64,000 nt of DNA from NCBI RefSeq assembly GCF_028649475.1, contig NZ_JAQSIP010000003.1, forward strand, positions 186,001 to 250,000, in the 5' to 3' direction. Positions 1 through 7,541 of the stretch are shown here, in pieces. The stretch comes from Curvibacter cyanobacteriorum (GTDB lineage: Bacteria > Pseudomonadota > Gammaproteobacteria > Burkholderiales > Burkholderiaceae_C). The position numbers were made by a program, and so were the translations under genes. The notes below the pieces were generated by a model. That model ran no database searches. It saw nothing but the letters and a program-made list of their open reading frames with translations, and was not told where the DNA came from. Numbering within the stretch: position 1 is the stretch's first letter; each line of letters begins with the position of its first letter.

Positions 1-1082
1 ATCGCCTGCTCTCCTTCCAGCGAGCGTGGCTCCTTAAGATCGAAGGCCTCACTCACCAACCAGTTACCTATTTCGCCACGTGGAAAATAGGGGCGCTTTC
101 GGAGAGTCACTTGCTTCTGCTCAAGGTCGAGGTCGAACCAAGTATCCTTTTCGGCATCGAACTCCGACTCGACCGATGCCAGGACCAGAGGCGAGTGCGT
201 CGCTGTTATCAATTGAACTTTAGAGTTGTGCGAGCTTGTCAGAACATCCATCACTTTAAGCAGTGCGGGCACAATGCAGCGCTGCCACCGGGGGTGTAGG
301 TGCCCTTCGATTTCGTCCACTAAAAAAATGATCTCGCGAGTTGGGTTCTCACTGCGTAGTTTGGCGCTTTCGACGTGCTCCTGCCAGGCCCAGGTAAGCA
401 GATAAGCCAGCGCGATGACCCGCCGCATGCCAGCCGACGCATGTATGACCGCGACATCCTCTCCATAGGGCATTCGCAGTGTTGGATACCGCTGCGGGTC
501 TTTAACAGAAAGCTTGCGAAGATCACCGGGGATCAGCAACTCATCTGCAGATGGAGACAGCGCTCCGAGGACCTGTTTAAGGACTTTGAAGGACATGTCG
601 TTGCCAGCTTGCCAGAGGGCCCAATCGTCAAGCAATCCCTTGCAGAACTCGTTGCCTCGCCAGACTTCATCCGGCTTGAACAAGAATGCATTTGGCCTGT
701 CCGGTGCATCGTCAGTCCAATAGTTACGCATCGGATCCCAAACCGAGAAGCCTCCATCGACCTGGGCATACAGGATGAGACCAGGGATTGCCGGTCGACT
801 CTGTTTCACAGTCCATCTGGTGCGTCCTGCGTCGTAGGTACTCTTGAACTCGTAAGGCGGCTGCGTCTTTTTGGTATACCTAAAGAATATTTCCGCCTTA
901 GATCCTGGGAGAGGAATGATCGTTTCTCGCGCCCATGTTCGGGTCAGCGTCCACCATGCTAGGTCAAGAAGGAAGCTTTTTCCGAGGCCGTTATCCCCTG
1001 TTATCAGATTCAGCCGAGGGGCAAAATCCATCGCCAACTGGGGTACTGGTCCCACATTCTTCAGACGGATGGTCTCGAGCAT
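1..1082 (-). CDS. AAA family ATPase (RecF/ABC-like), C-terminus beyond the window edge
   Basis: The frame is open from an ATG at 1082 to the left edge, about 360 codons with no stop seen. It has the parts of an ABC-type ATPase in order: Walker A (TGDNGLGKSF, about residues 28-37), an ABC-signature-like stretch (HASAGMRRVIALAYLL, near 430-410), Walker B (IIFLVDEIEGHLHPRW) and an H-loop (LITATHSPLVLAS). Such single-protein ATPases resemble RecF/OLD-type proteins found in defence modules and genomic islands. No partner nuclease or effector is visible; one could lie beyond the edge. Base composition is more AT-rich than the rest of the window and codons such as ATA are common, which suggests transfer. 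The precise role is unknown. Confidence 0.85.
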   Translation of the reverse strand, partial: MLETIRLKNVGPVPQLAMDFAPRLNLITGDNGLGKSFLLDLAWWTLTRTWARETIIPLPGSKAEIFFRYTKKTQPPYEFKSTYDAGRTRWTVKQSRPAIPGLILYAQVDGGFSVWDPMRNYWTDDAPDRPNAFLFKPDEVWRGNEFCKGLLDDWALWQAGNDMSFKVLKQVLGALSPSADELLIPGDLRKLSVKDPQRYPTLRMPYGEDVAVIHASAGMRRVIALAYLLTWAWQEHVESAKLRSENPTREIIFLVDEIEGHLHPRWQRCIVPALLKVMDVLTSSHNSKVQLITATHSPLVLASVESEFDAEKDTWFDLDLEQKQVTLRKRPYFPRGEIGNWLVSEAFDLKEPRSLEGEQA

Positions 1083-1424
1083 GCGTTGCTTCTTTCGCTA
1101 AAAATTTGGGTCGACCACTATCGGGCCAGTCCCTGGCTTGAGCCCACGTCCAGCCACGGGCAAAAGAATACATCAGATATGCGGGGCTCAAACCTCTCCG
1201 CGTCAAGACCGATGGCGCGCGGTCGAGACCCCGCCGCGCCCTCGGTCTAAATAGGCCTCTTTTAACGGCTCTGCCGACCCTGGGCAGCGCAAAGCCTGAT
1301 GCTGCCCCGCGGCTGATTCCCCACCCATTTCAGATGACGGAATTCGACGGCCTTTTACGCCGGTTCGATGGGGCTGCGTGGCATCTAGCGGGTGGTGGGG
1401 TCTTGGCCGGCCAAAACGCTGGAT

Positions 1425-1468
1425 ATGAGACGCGTCTCATAAAGTGTCTCATTTCGATCCCGAAATGA
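1425..1468. repeat. Cluster of perfect palindromes
   Basis: ATGAGACGCGTCTCAT (1425-1440) is a perfect 16-base palindrome. A third TGTCTCAT half-site follows at 1445-1452. It overlaps the left arm of a second inverted repeat, TCATTTCG/CGAAATGA (1449-1456 and 1461-1468, 4-base loop). This may be a protein-binding site; the function is unknown. Confidence 0.6.
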
Positions 1469-1470
1469 AC

Positions 1471-1501
1471 AAAGCCCGCTAGCGTTTCCGTAGCGGGCTT
1501 T
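1471..1501 (-). terminator. Hairpin downstream of tRNA-Lys
   Basis: AAAGCCCGCTA and TAGCGGGCTTT form an 11-bp perfect stem around a 9-base loop. It lies 24 bases past the 3' end of the leftward tRNA, so it probably ends that transcript. No long U-run follows, and it may also act in the other direction. Confidence 0.7.
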
Positions 1502-1524
1502 GTAGTGCCTATAAGGCTTGTGAG

Positions 1525-1600
1525 TGGTGGGTCCTGAGTGACTCGAACACTCGACCTACGGATTAAGAGTCCGCTGCTCTACCAACTGAGCTAAGAACCC
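1525..1600 (-). tRNA. tRNA-Lys, anticodon CTT
   Basis: The complement strand folds as a 76-base tRNA with GGGTTCT/AGGACCC acceptor arms, D-arm sequence AGCTCAGTTGGTAGAGC, T-loop TTCGAGTC and encoded CCA. The anticodon loop is CTCTTAA, giving CTT (lysine). Its 3' end faces the AT-richer ATPase region, the orientation expected if the tRNA served as an integration site. Confidence 0.97.
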
Positions 1601-1648
1601 ACTCTTTGTTTCTTGCTGCTTTGCTAAGTGCGCTGCAGCAAGACCGCT

Positions 1649-1678
1649 ATTATGCACAAGAAATTGGGCTTGTAGCAA
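1649..1678 (-). promoter_or_regulatory. Candidate tRNA-Lys promoter
   Basis: On the complement strand, TTGCTA (1673-1678) and CATAAT (1649-1654) are separated by 18 bases and lie about 50 bases before the tRNA, fitting a sigma-70 promoter. Confidence 0.55.
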
Positions 1679-1694
1679 GTTCCCGGAAAATTTT

Positions 1695-1721
1695 TCAAAA
1701 ATCTGAGTTTGATTCAGATTT
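1695..1721 (-). terminator. Rho-independent terminator after the oxidoreductase gene
   Basis: Reading leftward, an 8-bp stem (AAATCTGA/TCAGATTT with a 7-base loop) is followed directly by Ts. It sits 55 bases past the stop codon at 1776. Confidence 0.75.
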
Positions 1722-1775
1722 GAGTCCCTGGCCCCCAGTCCCGTCGCCTGCCGGCTTGGCTTGCGCCAGGGCGCT

Positions 1776-2684
1776 TCAGCTCATGCCGTTGCGGCTGGCC
1801 AGCTCGACGAACAGGCCCGAGTGGTCCAGGTCGGTCAGGCCATGCTCAATGCCACTGGCGTACAGGGACTCGAACAAGGCGGTGACGGGGGCGTCAAAGC
1901 CAATGTCGGCGGCGGTGTCCAGCGCATTGCGCATGTCCTTCAGTTGCACCGACATGCGCGCCCGTGGCGCGAAGTCGCGTTCCACCATGCGCTGGCCGTG
2001 CAGTTGCAGGATGCGGCTTTCGGCAAAACCACCGCCAATCGCCTCGCGCACCTTGGCCATGTCGGCGCCGCCCTTGGCCGCGAACAGCAAGGCTTCGGCG
2101 ACGGCCCCGATGGTGATGCCCACGATCATCTGGTTCGCCAGTTTGGCCAGTTGGCCTGCGCCGTGCGGGCCAACATGGGTGGCCCGGCCCAGCACCTGCA
2201 GTGCTGGCAAGGCGCGCTCAAAGTCGGCGGCCCGGCCGCCAGCCATGATGGCCAGCGTGCCTTGCTCGGCCCCCACCGTGCCGCCCGAGACCGGCGCGTC
2301 GAGGTGGGCCACGCCGCGCTCGCTGAGCCGCGCCGCATGGTCGCGGGCTTCGGCCGGCTTGATGCTGGCCATGTCCATCACCAGGGTGCCCGGGCGCATG
2401 GCGGCGGCGGCACCTTGCTGGAACAGCACGTCGCCGACCACCGCGCCGTTCTCCAGCAGGCTGATCACCAGATCGGCCTCCCGCACGGCGTCGCCTGGCC
2501 GGGTGTGGATGGTGGCGCCCAAGGGGCTCAGGCGTTCGGCCTTGCCTGGACTGCGGTTCCAGGCGTGCACGGTGAAACCGGCTTCGCACAGGCGGCGCGC
2601 GATGGGGAAGCCCATGAAGCCGATGCCCAGCACGGCGATGGTTTTCAGGGGGGCGGTAGGGGTGGGCAAGGCGTCGGTCGTCAT
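1776..2684 (-). CDS. 3-hydroxyisobutyrate dehydrogenase-family NAD(P) oxidoreductase
   Basis: This is a beta-hydroxyacid dehydrogenase that would oxidise or reduce a 3-hydroxy acid with NAD(P). The N-terminal Rossmann motif is VLGIGFMGFPIARRL, the substrate-binding signature is DAPVSGGTVGAEQGTL, and the catalytic Lys lies in GQLAKLANQ. The 302-residue length is normal for the family (tartronate semialdehyde reductase and 3-HIBADH types). An upstream in-frame GTG at 2714 falls inside a terminator hairpin, so I prefer the ATG at 2684. It is the last gene of a leftward set behind a GntR regulator and a SAF-domain dehydrogenase, which points to sugar-acid or hydroxyacid catabolism. The exact substrate is not readable. 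Confidence 0.88.
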   Translation of the reverse strand: MTTDALPTPTAPLKTIAVLGIGFMGFPIARRLCEAGFTVHAWNRSPGKAERLSPLGATIHTRPGDAVREADLVISLLENGAVVGDVLFQQGAAAAMRPGTLVMDMASIKPAEARDHAARLSERGVAHLDAPVSGGTVGAEQGTLAIMAGGRAADFERALPALQVLGRATHVGPHGAGQLAKLANQMIVGITIGAVAEALLFAAKGGADMAKVREAIGGGFAESRILQLHGQRMVERDFAPRARMSVQLKDMRNALDTAADIGFDAPVTALFESLYASGIEHGLTDLDHSGLFVELASRNGMS

Positions 2685-2689
2685 GGTCG

Positions 2690-2727
2690 GCAAAAGCAAA
2701 AAAGCGGGGCCCACGCAGCGCGGCCCC
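2690..2727 (-). terminator. Intrinsic terminator or attenuator between two operon genes
   Basis: Reading leftward, a GGGGCC/GGCCCC stem (2727-2722 with 2711-2706) is followed by GCTTTTTTGCTTTT. It lies just before the start of the 1776-2684 gene and would limit its transcription relative to the upstream gene. Confidence 0.7.
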
Positions 2728-2816
2728 AGAGAACATCACAAGGTGTCGGACAGGCGTCCATGATGGCGCAGTGTGGCTGGGGCAGTCTGTCAGTGGGCTG
2801 TCGTCCCTTGGGGCTT

Positions 2817-4160
2817 TCAGGGCATGCCAAACAGGTCTTCCATGGCGCGGCGCGTGAGCCAGGCCGGGGTTTGGGTGTCCATGGCGACGTCGTCCCAACT
2901 CAGGCATTGGCCTTTGGCCACCGGACGGATGACTTTGACCTGGTGGGCCAGGCCCAGGGGCAGGCCGCCGAGGCGACGCGAGGTCTCGGCCGGCAGCAGC
3001 TTGCCCCAGACGGTGTAGCCACCCTCGCCGTCGAGCAGGTCGCCGGGGCGCAGGTCACGCTTGGCGGTGGCCACCACGTCAGCGTGCCAGCCGGTGGCCA
3101 CGCCCGTGGCCTCACGGCGCAGCGCCACGCTGGCCACGCTCATGCCGACCTCGAGCCCAATCAGGTGCCAGCGCTTGTAGAGCGTGAAATAGCGGCCGCT
3201 GGGGTCGGTGTGGGCGTTGTATTCCTCAAAGCAGTGCTTGATGTAGTCGGTCTCGGCCTCCACGGTGACCCACACGCCCATGCGGATGTCATAGGGGATG
3301 CGGCGGCCGTCGGTCTCCAGCGAGGAGATCACTTCGACCATGCCCTTGCGCTCCAGCACCCCGCCTTCGCTGCGCGGGCGGGTCACGAAGGGGATGTCTT
3401 CAATGCTGGCCGGTGGGTAGAGCAGGCCGTTGCTGGGCACGCCCAGGCCCGTGGCATTCGCCACGGCGCTGCTTTCGATGGCCGGCTTGGAGCCATCCAG
3501 GAAGCTGTTGAACATCTTGGGGTTGAGGCCTCCGCGCTGCGCTTGCTCGGGCGTCAGGCCGTAGTAGCCCCAGACGGTCTCCGGTGTCGATTCGCTGAAG
3601 TGCGGCAACCACTTGTGGCCGCGCCCTGCCGCCACCACCGGGAAGCCGCAGGTGCGGGCCCAATCCACCAGGTCGCAAATCAGGGCCGGTTGGTCGCCAA
3701 ACGCCATGGAATACACCACGCCGGCTTCGGCGGCGCGGCGCGCCAGCAGGGGGCCGCAAAAGGCGTCGGCCTCGACCGTCACGTTGACCACATGCTTGCC
3801 GTGCGCGAAAGCGTCCAGGCAGTGTTCGACCGCGGCGATCGGGTGGCCGGTGCATTCCACCACCACGTCGATCGCGGGGTGGCGCACCACGGCCTGCCAG
3901 TCGTCGGTCAGCCAGGTCTGGCCGGTCTGCAGGGCCTGGTCTAGGCTGCTGGCTTGCGCCTGTTCGGCCGACCAGCCCACACGGGCCAGGTTGTTGCGCG
4001 CCTGGTCCGGCGACAGGTCCGCGATGGCCGCCAGGTGCACCCCGGGCGTGCGCGGCACCTGGGCCAGGTACATGGAGCCAAACTTGCCCGCACCGATCAA
4101 GGCAATGCGGATCGGGCGCTGTTCGGCGGCGCGTTGCAGCAACTGGGCGTGCAGGCTCAT
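2817..4160 (-). CDS. Homoserine-dehydrogenase-like oxidoreductase with C-terminal SAF domain
   Basis: A 447-residue NAD(P)-binding oxidoreductase. The N-terminal Rossmann fold has IALIGAGKFGSMYLAQV, and VVVECTGHP and GKHVVNVTVEAD follow the Gfo/Idh/MocA and homoserine dehydrogenase pattern. The last 90 or so residues (ATAKRDLRPGDLLDGEGGYTVWG, then VAKGQCLSWDDV) read as an SAF domain, the fold of FlgA and altronate dehydratase. Proteins of this layout occur in sugar-acid clusters. It starts 18 bases after the gntR stop and precedes a 3-hydroxyacid dehydrogenase, so the three genes probably form one operon. The substrate is unknown. Confidence 0.82.
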   Translation of the reverse strand: MSLHAQLLQRAAEQRPIRIALIGAGKFGSMYLAQVPRTPGVHLAAIADLSPDQARNNLARVGWSAEQAQASSLDQALQTGQTWLTDDWQAVVRHPAIDVVVECTGHPIAAVEHCLDAFAHGKHVVNVTVEADAFCGPLLARRAAEAGVVYSMAFGDQPALICDLVDWARTCGFPVVAAGRGHKWLPHFSESTPETVWGYYGLTPEQAQRGGLNPKMFNSFLDGSKPAIESSAVANATGLGVPSNGLLYPPASIEDIPFVTRPRSEGGVLERKGMVEVISSLETDGRRIPYDIRMGVWVTVEAETDYIKHCFEEYNAHTDPSGRYFTLYKRWHLIGLEVGMSVASVALRREATGVATGWHADVVATAKRDLRPGDLLDGEGGYTVWGKLLPAETSRRLGGLPLGLAHQVKVIRPVAKGQCLSWDDVAMDTQTPAWLTRRAMEDLFGMP

Positions 4161-4178
4161 CAGGGGGTCTCCGGGTGA

Positions 4179-4916
4179 TCAAGGGGGGGTTGTGGGCAAG
4201 GGGGGTAGCGGCGGCAGCGGCGGCAGTGGCGGCGTGGCCGGTTGCAGCAGCCGGCTCAGGCGGGCGGTGATGTTTTCCCGCGCCCGCTGGCTGTGTTGGT
4301 AGACCAGGGCGAGCGCGGTTTCCGCCTGGCCCTGGGCGATGGCCGCCGCCATGGCCTCGTGTTCGTCACACACCGTTTCGTGGATGGTGCTGCTGCGCAG
4401 CACCACGCCCATGGCCCGGCGCAGGTGCTGCCAATGCAAGGCCGCACTGCTGGCGATCAGCGGGTTGCCCGAGGCGTCGTAGAGGGCCATGTGGAAGGCC
4501 ATGTCGGCCTCGATCATGGCGGCGATGTCGCCACTGGCAAACGCCTTGCGTCCCTGGCTGAACACCGCTTCGGGCAGTTGGGCATGGCGCTGGGCGGCCA
4601 GGCGCACGGCCAGGCCGTCGAGGGCCTGGCGCACCTCGTAGACCTGACCGATGCGCTCCACATCGAGCGGTGCGACCAACAGCCCTCGGCCTGGGGCATC
4701 GAGCAACAGGCCATCGCGTTTGAGCATGCGCAAGGCCTGCAGCACCGGCTGGCGCGAGACCACCAGGCGCGTCGCCAGTTCTTCCTGGGTCACGCGTTGG
4801 CTGGGCGCCAATGCCCCGCTGGCGATGGCGTCCTGCAAGCGCCGGTAGACCTGGTCCACCAGATCGGGCGCGCTGGACAAAGGGCTCAGTGCTGAGGCGG
4901 AAGGACGTTGGTTCAT
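4179..4916 (-). CDS. GntR family transcriptional regulator (FCD type)
   Basis: A 245-residue regulator with an N-terminal winged helix (VDQVYRRLQDAIASGALAPS, then QEELATRLVVSRQPVLQALRML) and a helical FCD ligand domain. Its metal/ligand histidines fit MAFHMALYDASGN and later motifs. It probably senses a small organic acid and controls the two oxidoreductase genes behind it and perhaps the divergent hydrolase. An upstream in-frame ATG at 4955 would read through the palindromic operator at 4920-4934, so I chose 4916. Unusually, the C-terminus ends in a proline-rich tail (LPPLPPLPPLP) encoded by 9-base repeats. Confidence 0.88.
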   Translation of the reverse strand: MNQRPSASALSPLSSAPDLVDQVYRRLQDAIASGALAPSQRVTQEELATRLVVSRQPVLQALRMLKRDGLLLDAPGRGLLVAPLDVERIGQVYEVRQALDGLAVRLAAQRHAQLPEAVFSQGRKAFASGDIAAMIEADMAFHMALYDASGNPLIASSAALHWQHLRRAMGVVLRSSTIHETVCDEHEAMAAAIAQGQAETALALVYQHSQRARENITARLSRLLQPATPPLPPLPPLPPLPTTPP

Positions 4917-4919
4917 GTC

Positions 4920-4934
4920 TGTATACAGAATACA
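4920..4934. promoter_or_regulatory. Candidate GntR operator
   Basis: TGTATACAGAATACA is an inverted repeat (TGTAT, 5 bases, ATACA) typical of GntR/FCD operators. It sits 4 bases before the chosen gntR start, in the gap shared with the divergent hydrolase. Confidence 0.6.
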
Positions 4935-5081
4935 AAAATGTTCAAAGGGCTTCATCAGGGTTTGTCCGCAGCTCGGCGGCGCTTGGGCTGGGTCCGGGTC
5001 CGTGCCAAGATGCCGCAGCGTCGACCTGCTTGATCCACCCCGGGCTCACTGTCGCCCTCTCAGGCCTTTTTTGGAGACCCC

Positions 5082-5984
5082 ATGGCCCCTGCTCGCCCCT
5101 CTGCCGCCGCTTTGTTGGCCCGTTTTGATCCCGATTGGCTGGACCTCATGTACAACAACCGCCGCCGGGTGCCTGAGCACGGTGCGTACTTGGCGCGCTG
5201 GGCGGCGGCGTCGCAGCAGGCCCGCACCGGGCCGGTGGCGCTGGACCAGCGCTTTGGGCCCGGTCCCCAGGAAACGCTCGATGTGTTCCCCGCCGTCCCC
5301 GGGGCCGCGCCGGACGCACGGGCGCCCGTGTTGGTGTTCATCCATGGTGGCTACTGGCGTTCGCTCGACAAGGCAGACCATTCCTTTGTCGCCCCGGCCT
5401 TCACGCGTCAGGGCGTGTGCGTGGTGGTGCCCAATTACGACCTCTGTCCGGCCGTGACCGTGCCCGACATCGCCTTGCAGATGGTGCGGGCCCTGGCCTG
5501 GACCTGGCGCCACATCGCGCAGTGGGGCGGCGACCCGTCGCGCATCACCGTGGTGGGGCACTCGGCGGGCGGGCACCTGGCGGCCCAGTTGCTGAACACC
5601 CGCTGGACCCAGGTGGGGGCAGACTTGCCGCCGAACCTGCTGCGCCAGGCCTTGTCGGTGTCGGGGCTGTTTGACCTGGAGCCCCTCATGCACACCCCCT
5701 CGCTGCGCGACGCGTTGCGCCTGACGCCTGAGCAGGTGGCGCGGGTCAGCCCGGCCTGGCAGGTGGCGCCGGCGCAAGGCACCCTGTACGCGGTGGAGGG
5801 CGGCGATGAGAGTTCGGAATTCAAGCGCCACAACCAGCTGATCCGCCGTGCCTGGGGGCGCCGCGTGGTGCCGGTGTGTGAAACCCTGCCTGGCTTGAAC
5901 CACTTCAGCGTGCTCGATGCGCTGGTGCAGCCCGGTCACCGCCTGAATCAACTGGCCGGGCAGTTGTTGCAGCGCCCCGCCTGA
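5082..5984 (+). CDS. Alpha/beta hydrolase, esterase/kynurenine-formamidase-like
   Basis: A 300-residue cytoplasmic hydrolase with no signal peptide. The oxyanion-hole motif HGGYW (88-92) and nucleophile elbow GHSAGG (Ser161) are those of the formamidase/BD-FAE group. The catalytic His lies in GLNHFSVL near the C-terminus. It is transcribed away from the GntR gene and shares its control region, so it may hydrolyse an ester or amide that feeds the neighbouring oxidoreductases. There are no kynurenine genes nearby, so a true kynurenine formamidase role is unlikely. Confidence 0.85.
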   Translation: MAPARPSAAALLARFDPDWLDLMYNNRRRVPEHGAYLARWAAASQQARTGPVALDQRFGPGPQETLDVFPAVPGAAPDARAPVLVFIHGGYWRSLDKADHSFVAPAFTRQGVCVVVPNYDLCPAVTVPDIALQMVRALAWTWRHIAQWGGDPSRITVVGHSAGGHLAAQLLNTRWTQVGADLPPNLLRQALSVSGLFDLEPLMHTPSLRDALRLTPEQVARVSPAWQVAPAQGTLYAVEGGDESSEFKRHNQLIRRAWGRRVVPVCETLPGLNHFSVLDALVQPGHRLNQLAGQLLQRPA

Positions 5985-6053
5985 AGGCGCTGGTGGCTGG
6001 CGCGCCCCGGCCCTGTCAGCCCGCCTGTGGGGGGCGCCGTCCGTGGCCGGCGG

Positions 6054-7541
6054 TCAACCCACCCGCCTGAGCGCTGGCGGGTCGTAGCGCTGCGCCACGA
6101 TCTCGGCCGACGGCATGTAGTTGCGCATGGTCAGGTTGAAATTGCCTTCCTTGGGGGCGGGCAGCCAGTTGCTCACCAGCGCGTCCGCGGGGCGTTGGGC
6201 CTGGATGGCGATGCGCAGCGTGCCGTCGGCTTCCCGCTGCAGCCCGCGGGTGTTCTCGCGGATGGCCCAGCGGTTGATCTCGTTGGGCACCAAGTTGAAG
6301 TCCTGGTACAGCGTGAACGACCAGAACGCTTCGACCCGGGGCACGTCGGTCGGGCGCATCACCAGTTCGTAACGGCGGCGGCTGTTGAGCCGCTCGCCGT
6401 GCTGGTCCACCGACGCCCACAGGTAGGTGCATTCGTGTGGGGGATGCGCCACGATGCCCCACAGCGACTGCCATGCGGAGCGCATCAGGTAGTCGTTGGT
6501 TTTGGCCTGGCCGATGTGGGTCGGGAAGTAATACCACCCGTTGACCGCGCGTGCCCATGGCCTCTCCACATGCGCGCGCAAGGTGCGCAAACCATCGCGC
6601 GCGGCGCGGGCCAGGCCTCGGTTGACCGTGGCCGGGTTGGCCGACAGGTCCAGCCCGGGGCCGACACCGATGGTGCGAAACGCCTGCAGCAAGGCCGCGT
6701 CGTCAGCGTCGGGTGGGTTCTCGGTCAGCATGTGGTTGAGGGTGGCGAACGCCCGCAGCGGGTTCTGAGCCAGTCGATTGACATCGAACACCTGGTGGTC
6801 CGACGCCACAAACTCGCGCCCGGCCAGGAAGTCGCCCAGCGGGGTGATGCGGTTGCGGGCATAGAGGGCCTTGGCCTGCGCCACCTCCGCGGGGTCGTCT
6901 TGGTCGATGCGCATGCGCACCAGCACAAACAGCCAGTGCTGGGGCACCTGCAACACCCGCTGGAACCGCCCCTCGGGCAGGGTCCCTTGCCAACCGGGGG
7001 GGACCAGCACGAAGTCGCCCCACAACGGGCCACCGGCTCTCTGGCTGATGTAGGCCAGGTTGTTGGTGTAGAGGTCAGAGATCTGCACCGAGAAGTAGCG
7101 CGGGCCGGGGTCCGTCAGCGACAGCACGACCGGCCCTTGGCGCAAGTCAATGAAGGCCGATGTGTACACCGTGTCGGTGTTGAACGAACCGCCATTGCGG
7201 TAGTGGGAGGTGGCCACGAATTCGCGGGTTTGGATCCACGAGTTGAGTGGTCGTCTCACGCCCTGCGGGTCCAGTGTCCAGCGCGTGCGCAGGGTCGCGA
7301 AATAGATCAGCGGCCAGCCGTATTGGTAGGCCTGCAGGCCCAGTGAATAGGCATGCAGTTCCGTGGGGTCCATGCCCTCGGTTTCCTGGCCCTTGAGGAG
7401 GTCGATGTCCTGGCGCGGCGCACCGGTGTGGGGCGGTGTGCCGGGGTTGGCATGGGCGTGGTGACCTTGCGCCAACAGCACACCGGCGGTGGCCAGTGAG
7501 CGGGTGAGAACAGATCGGCGGTCCATGGTCTGCGCCTTCAT
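6054..7541 (-). CDS. DUF1254/DUF1214 domain secreted protein
   Basis: A 495-residue protein with an N-terminal signal (MDRRSVLTRSLATAGVLLAQGHHAHA). DUF1254 covers roughly the first half (AYQYGWPLIYFATLR, NGGSFNTDTVYTSAFIDL, DPGPRYFSVQISDLYTNN) and DUF1214 the last third (FWSFTLYQDFNLVPNEINRW, then GNFNLTMRNYMPS). The biochemical function of the family is not established. Its start overlaps the stop of the Bug-protein gene as ATGA, so the two are translationally coupled at the end of the CoA ligase operon. Confidence 0.88.
   Translation of the reverse strand: MKAQTMDRRSVLTRSLATAGVLLAQGHHAHANPGTPPHTGAPRQDIDLLKGQETEGMDPTELHAYSLGLQAYQYGWPLIYFATLRTRWTLDPQGVRRPLNSWIQTREFVATSHYRNGGSFNTDTVYTSAFIDLRQGPVVLSLTDPGPRYFSVQISDLYTNNLAYISQRAGGPLWGDFVLVPPGWQGTLPEGRFQRVLQVPQHWLFVLVRMRIDQDDPAEVAQAKALYARNRITPLGDFLAGREFVASDHQVFDVNRLAQNPLRAFATLNHMLTENPPDADDAALLQAFRTIGVGPGLDLSANPATVNRGLARAARDGLRTLRAHVERPWARAVNGWYYFPTHIGQAKTNDYLMRSAWQSLWGIVAHPPHECTYLWASVDQHGERLNSRRRYELVMRPTDVPRVEAFWSFTLYQDFNLVPNEINRWAIRENTRGLQREADGTLRIAIQAQRPADALVSNWLPAPKEGNFNLTMRNYMPSAEIVAQRYDPPALRRVG

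Larger units (their letters stand above)
1083..1524. other. Gene-free stretch between the ATPase and tRNA-Lys
   Basis: No convincing coding frame is seen in these 440 bases. The only structure I can support is the palindrome cluster at 1425-1468 and the hairpin at 1471-1501. No integrase gene is present here, although the position next to a tRNA 3' end is where one would be expected. Confidence 0.6.

Noticed and set aside
1393-1403. Possible copy of the tRNA-Lys 3' end (TGGTGGGGTCT against TGGTGGGTCCT) as a left attachment site
   Set aside because: The match is about ten bases with a mismatch and has no integrase nearby; it is too weak to call an attachment site.
1761-3944. A 727-codon plus-strand frame across the two oxidoreductase genes
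   Set aside because: It is low-complexity Gly/His/Gln/Ala text opposite two clear Rossmann enzymes on the minus strand.
5082-5984. Calling the hydrolase a true kynurenine formamidase (kynB)
   Set aside because: The HGGYW and GHSAGG motifs are shared by many esterases, and no tryptophan-degradation genes are nearby.
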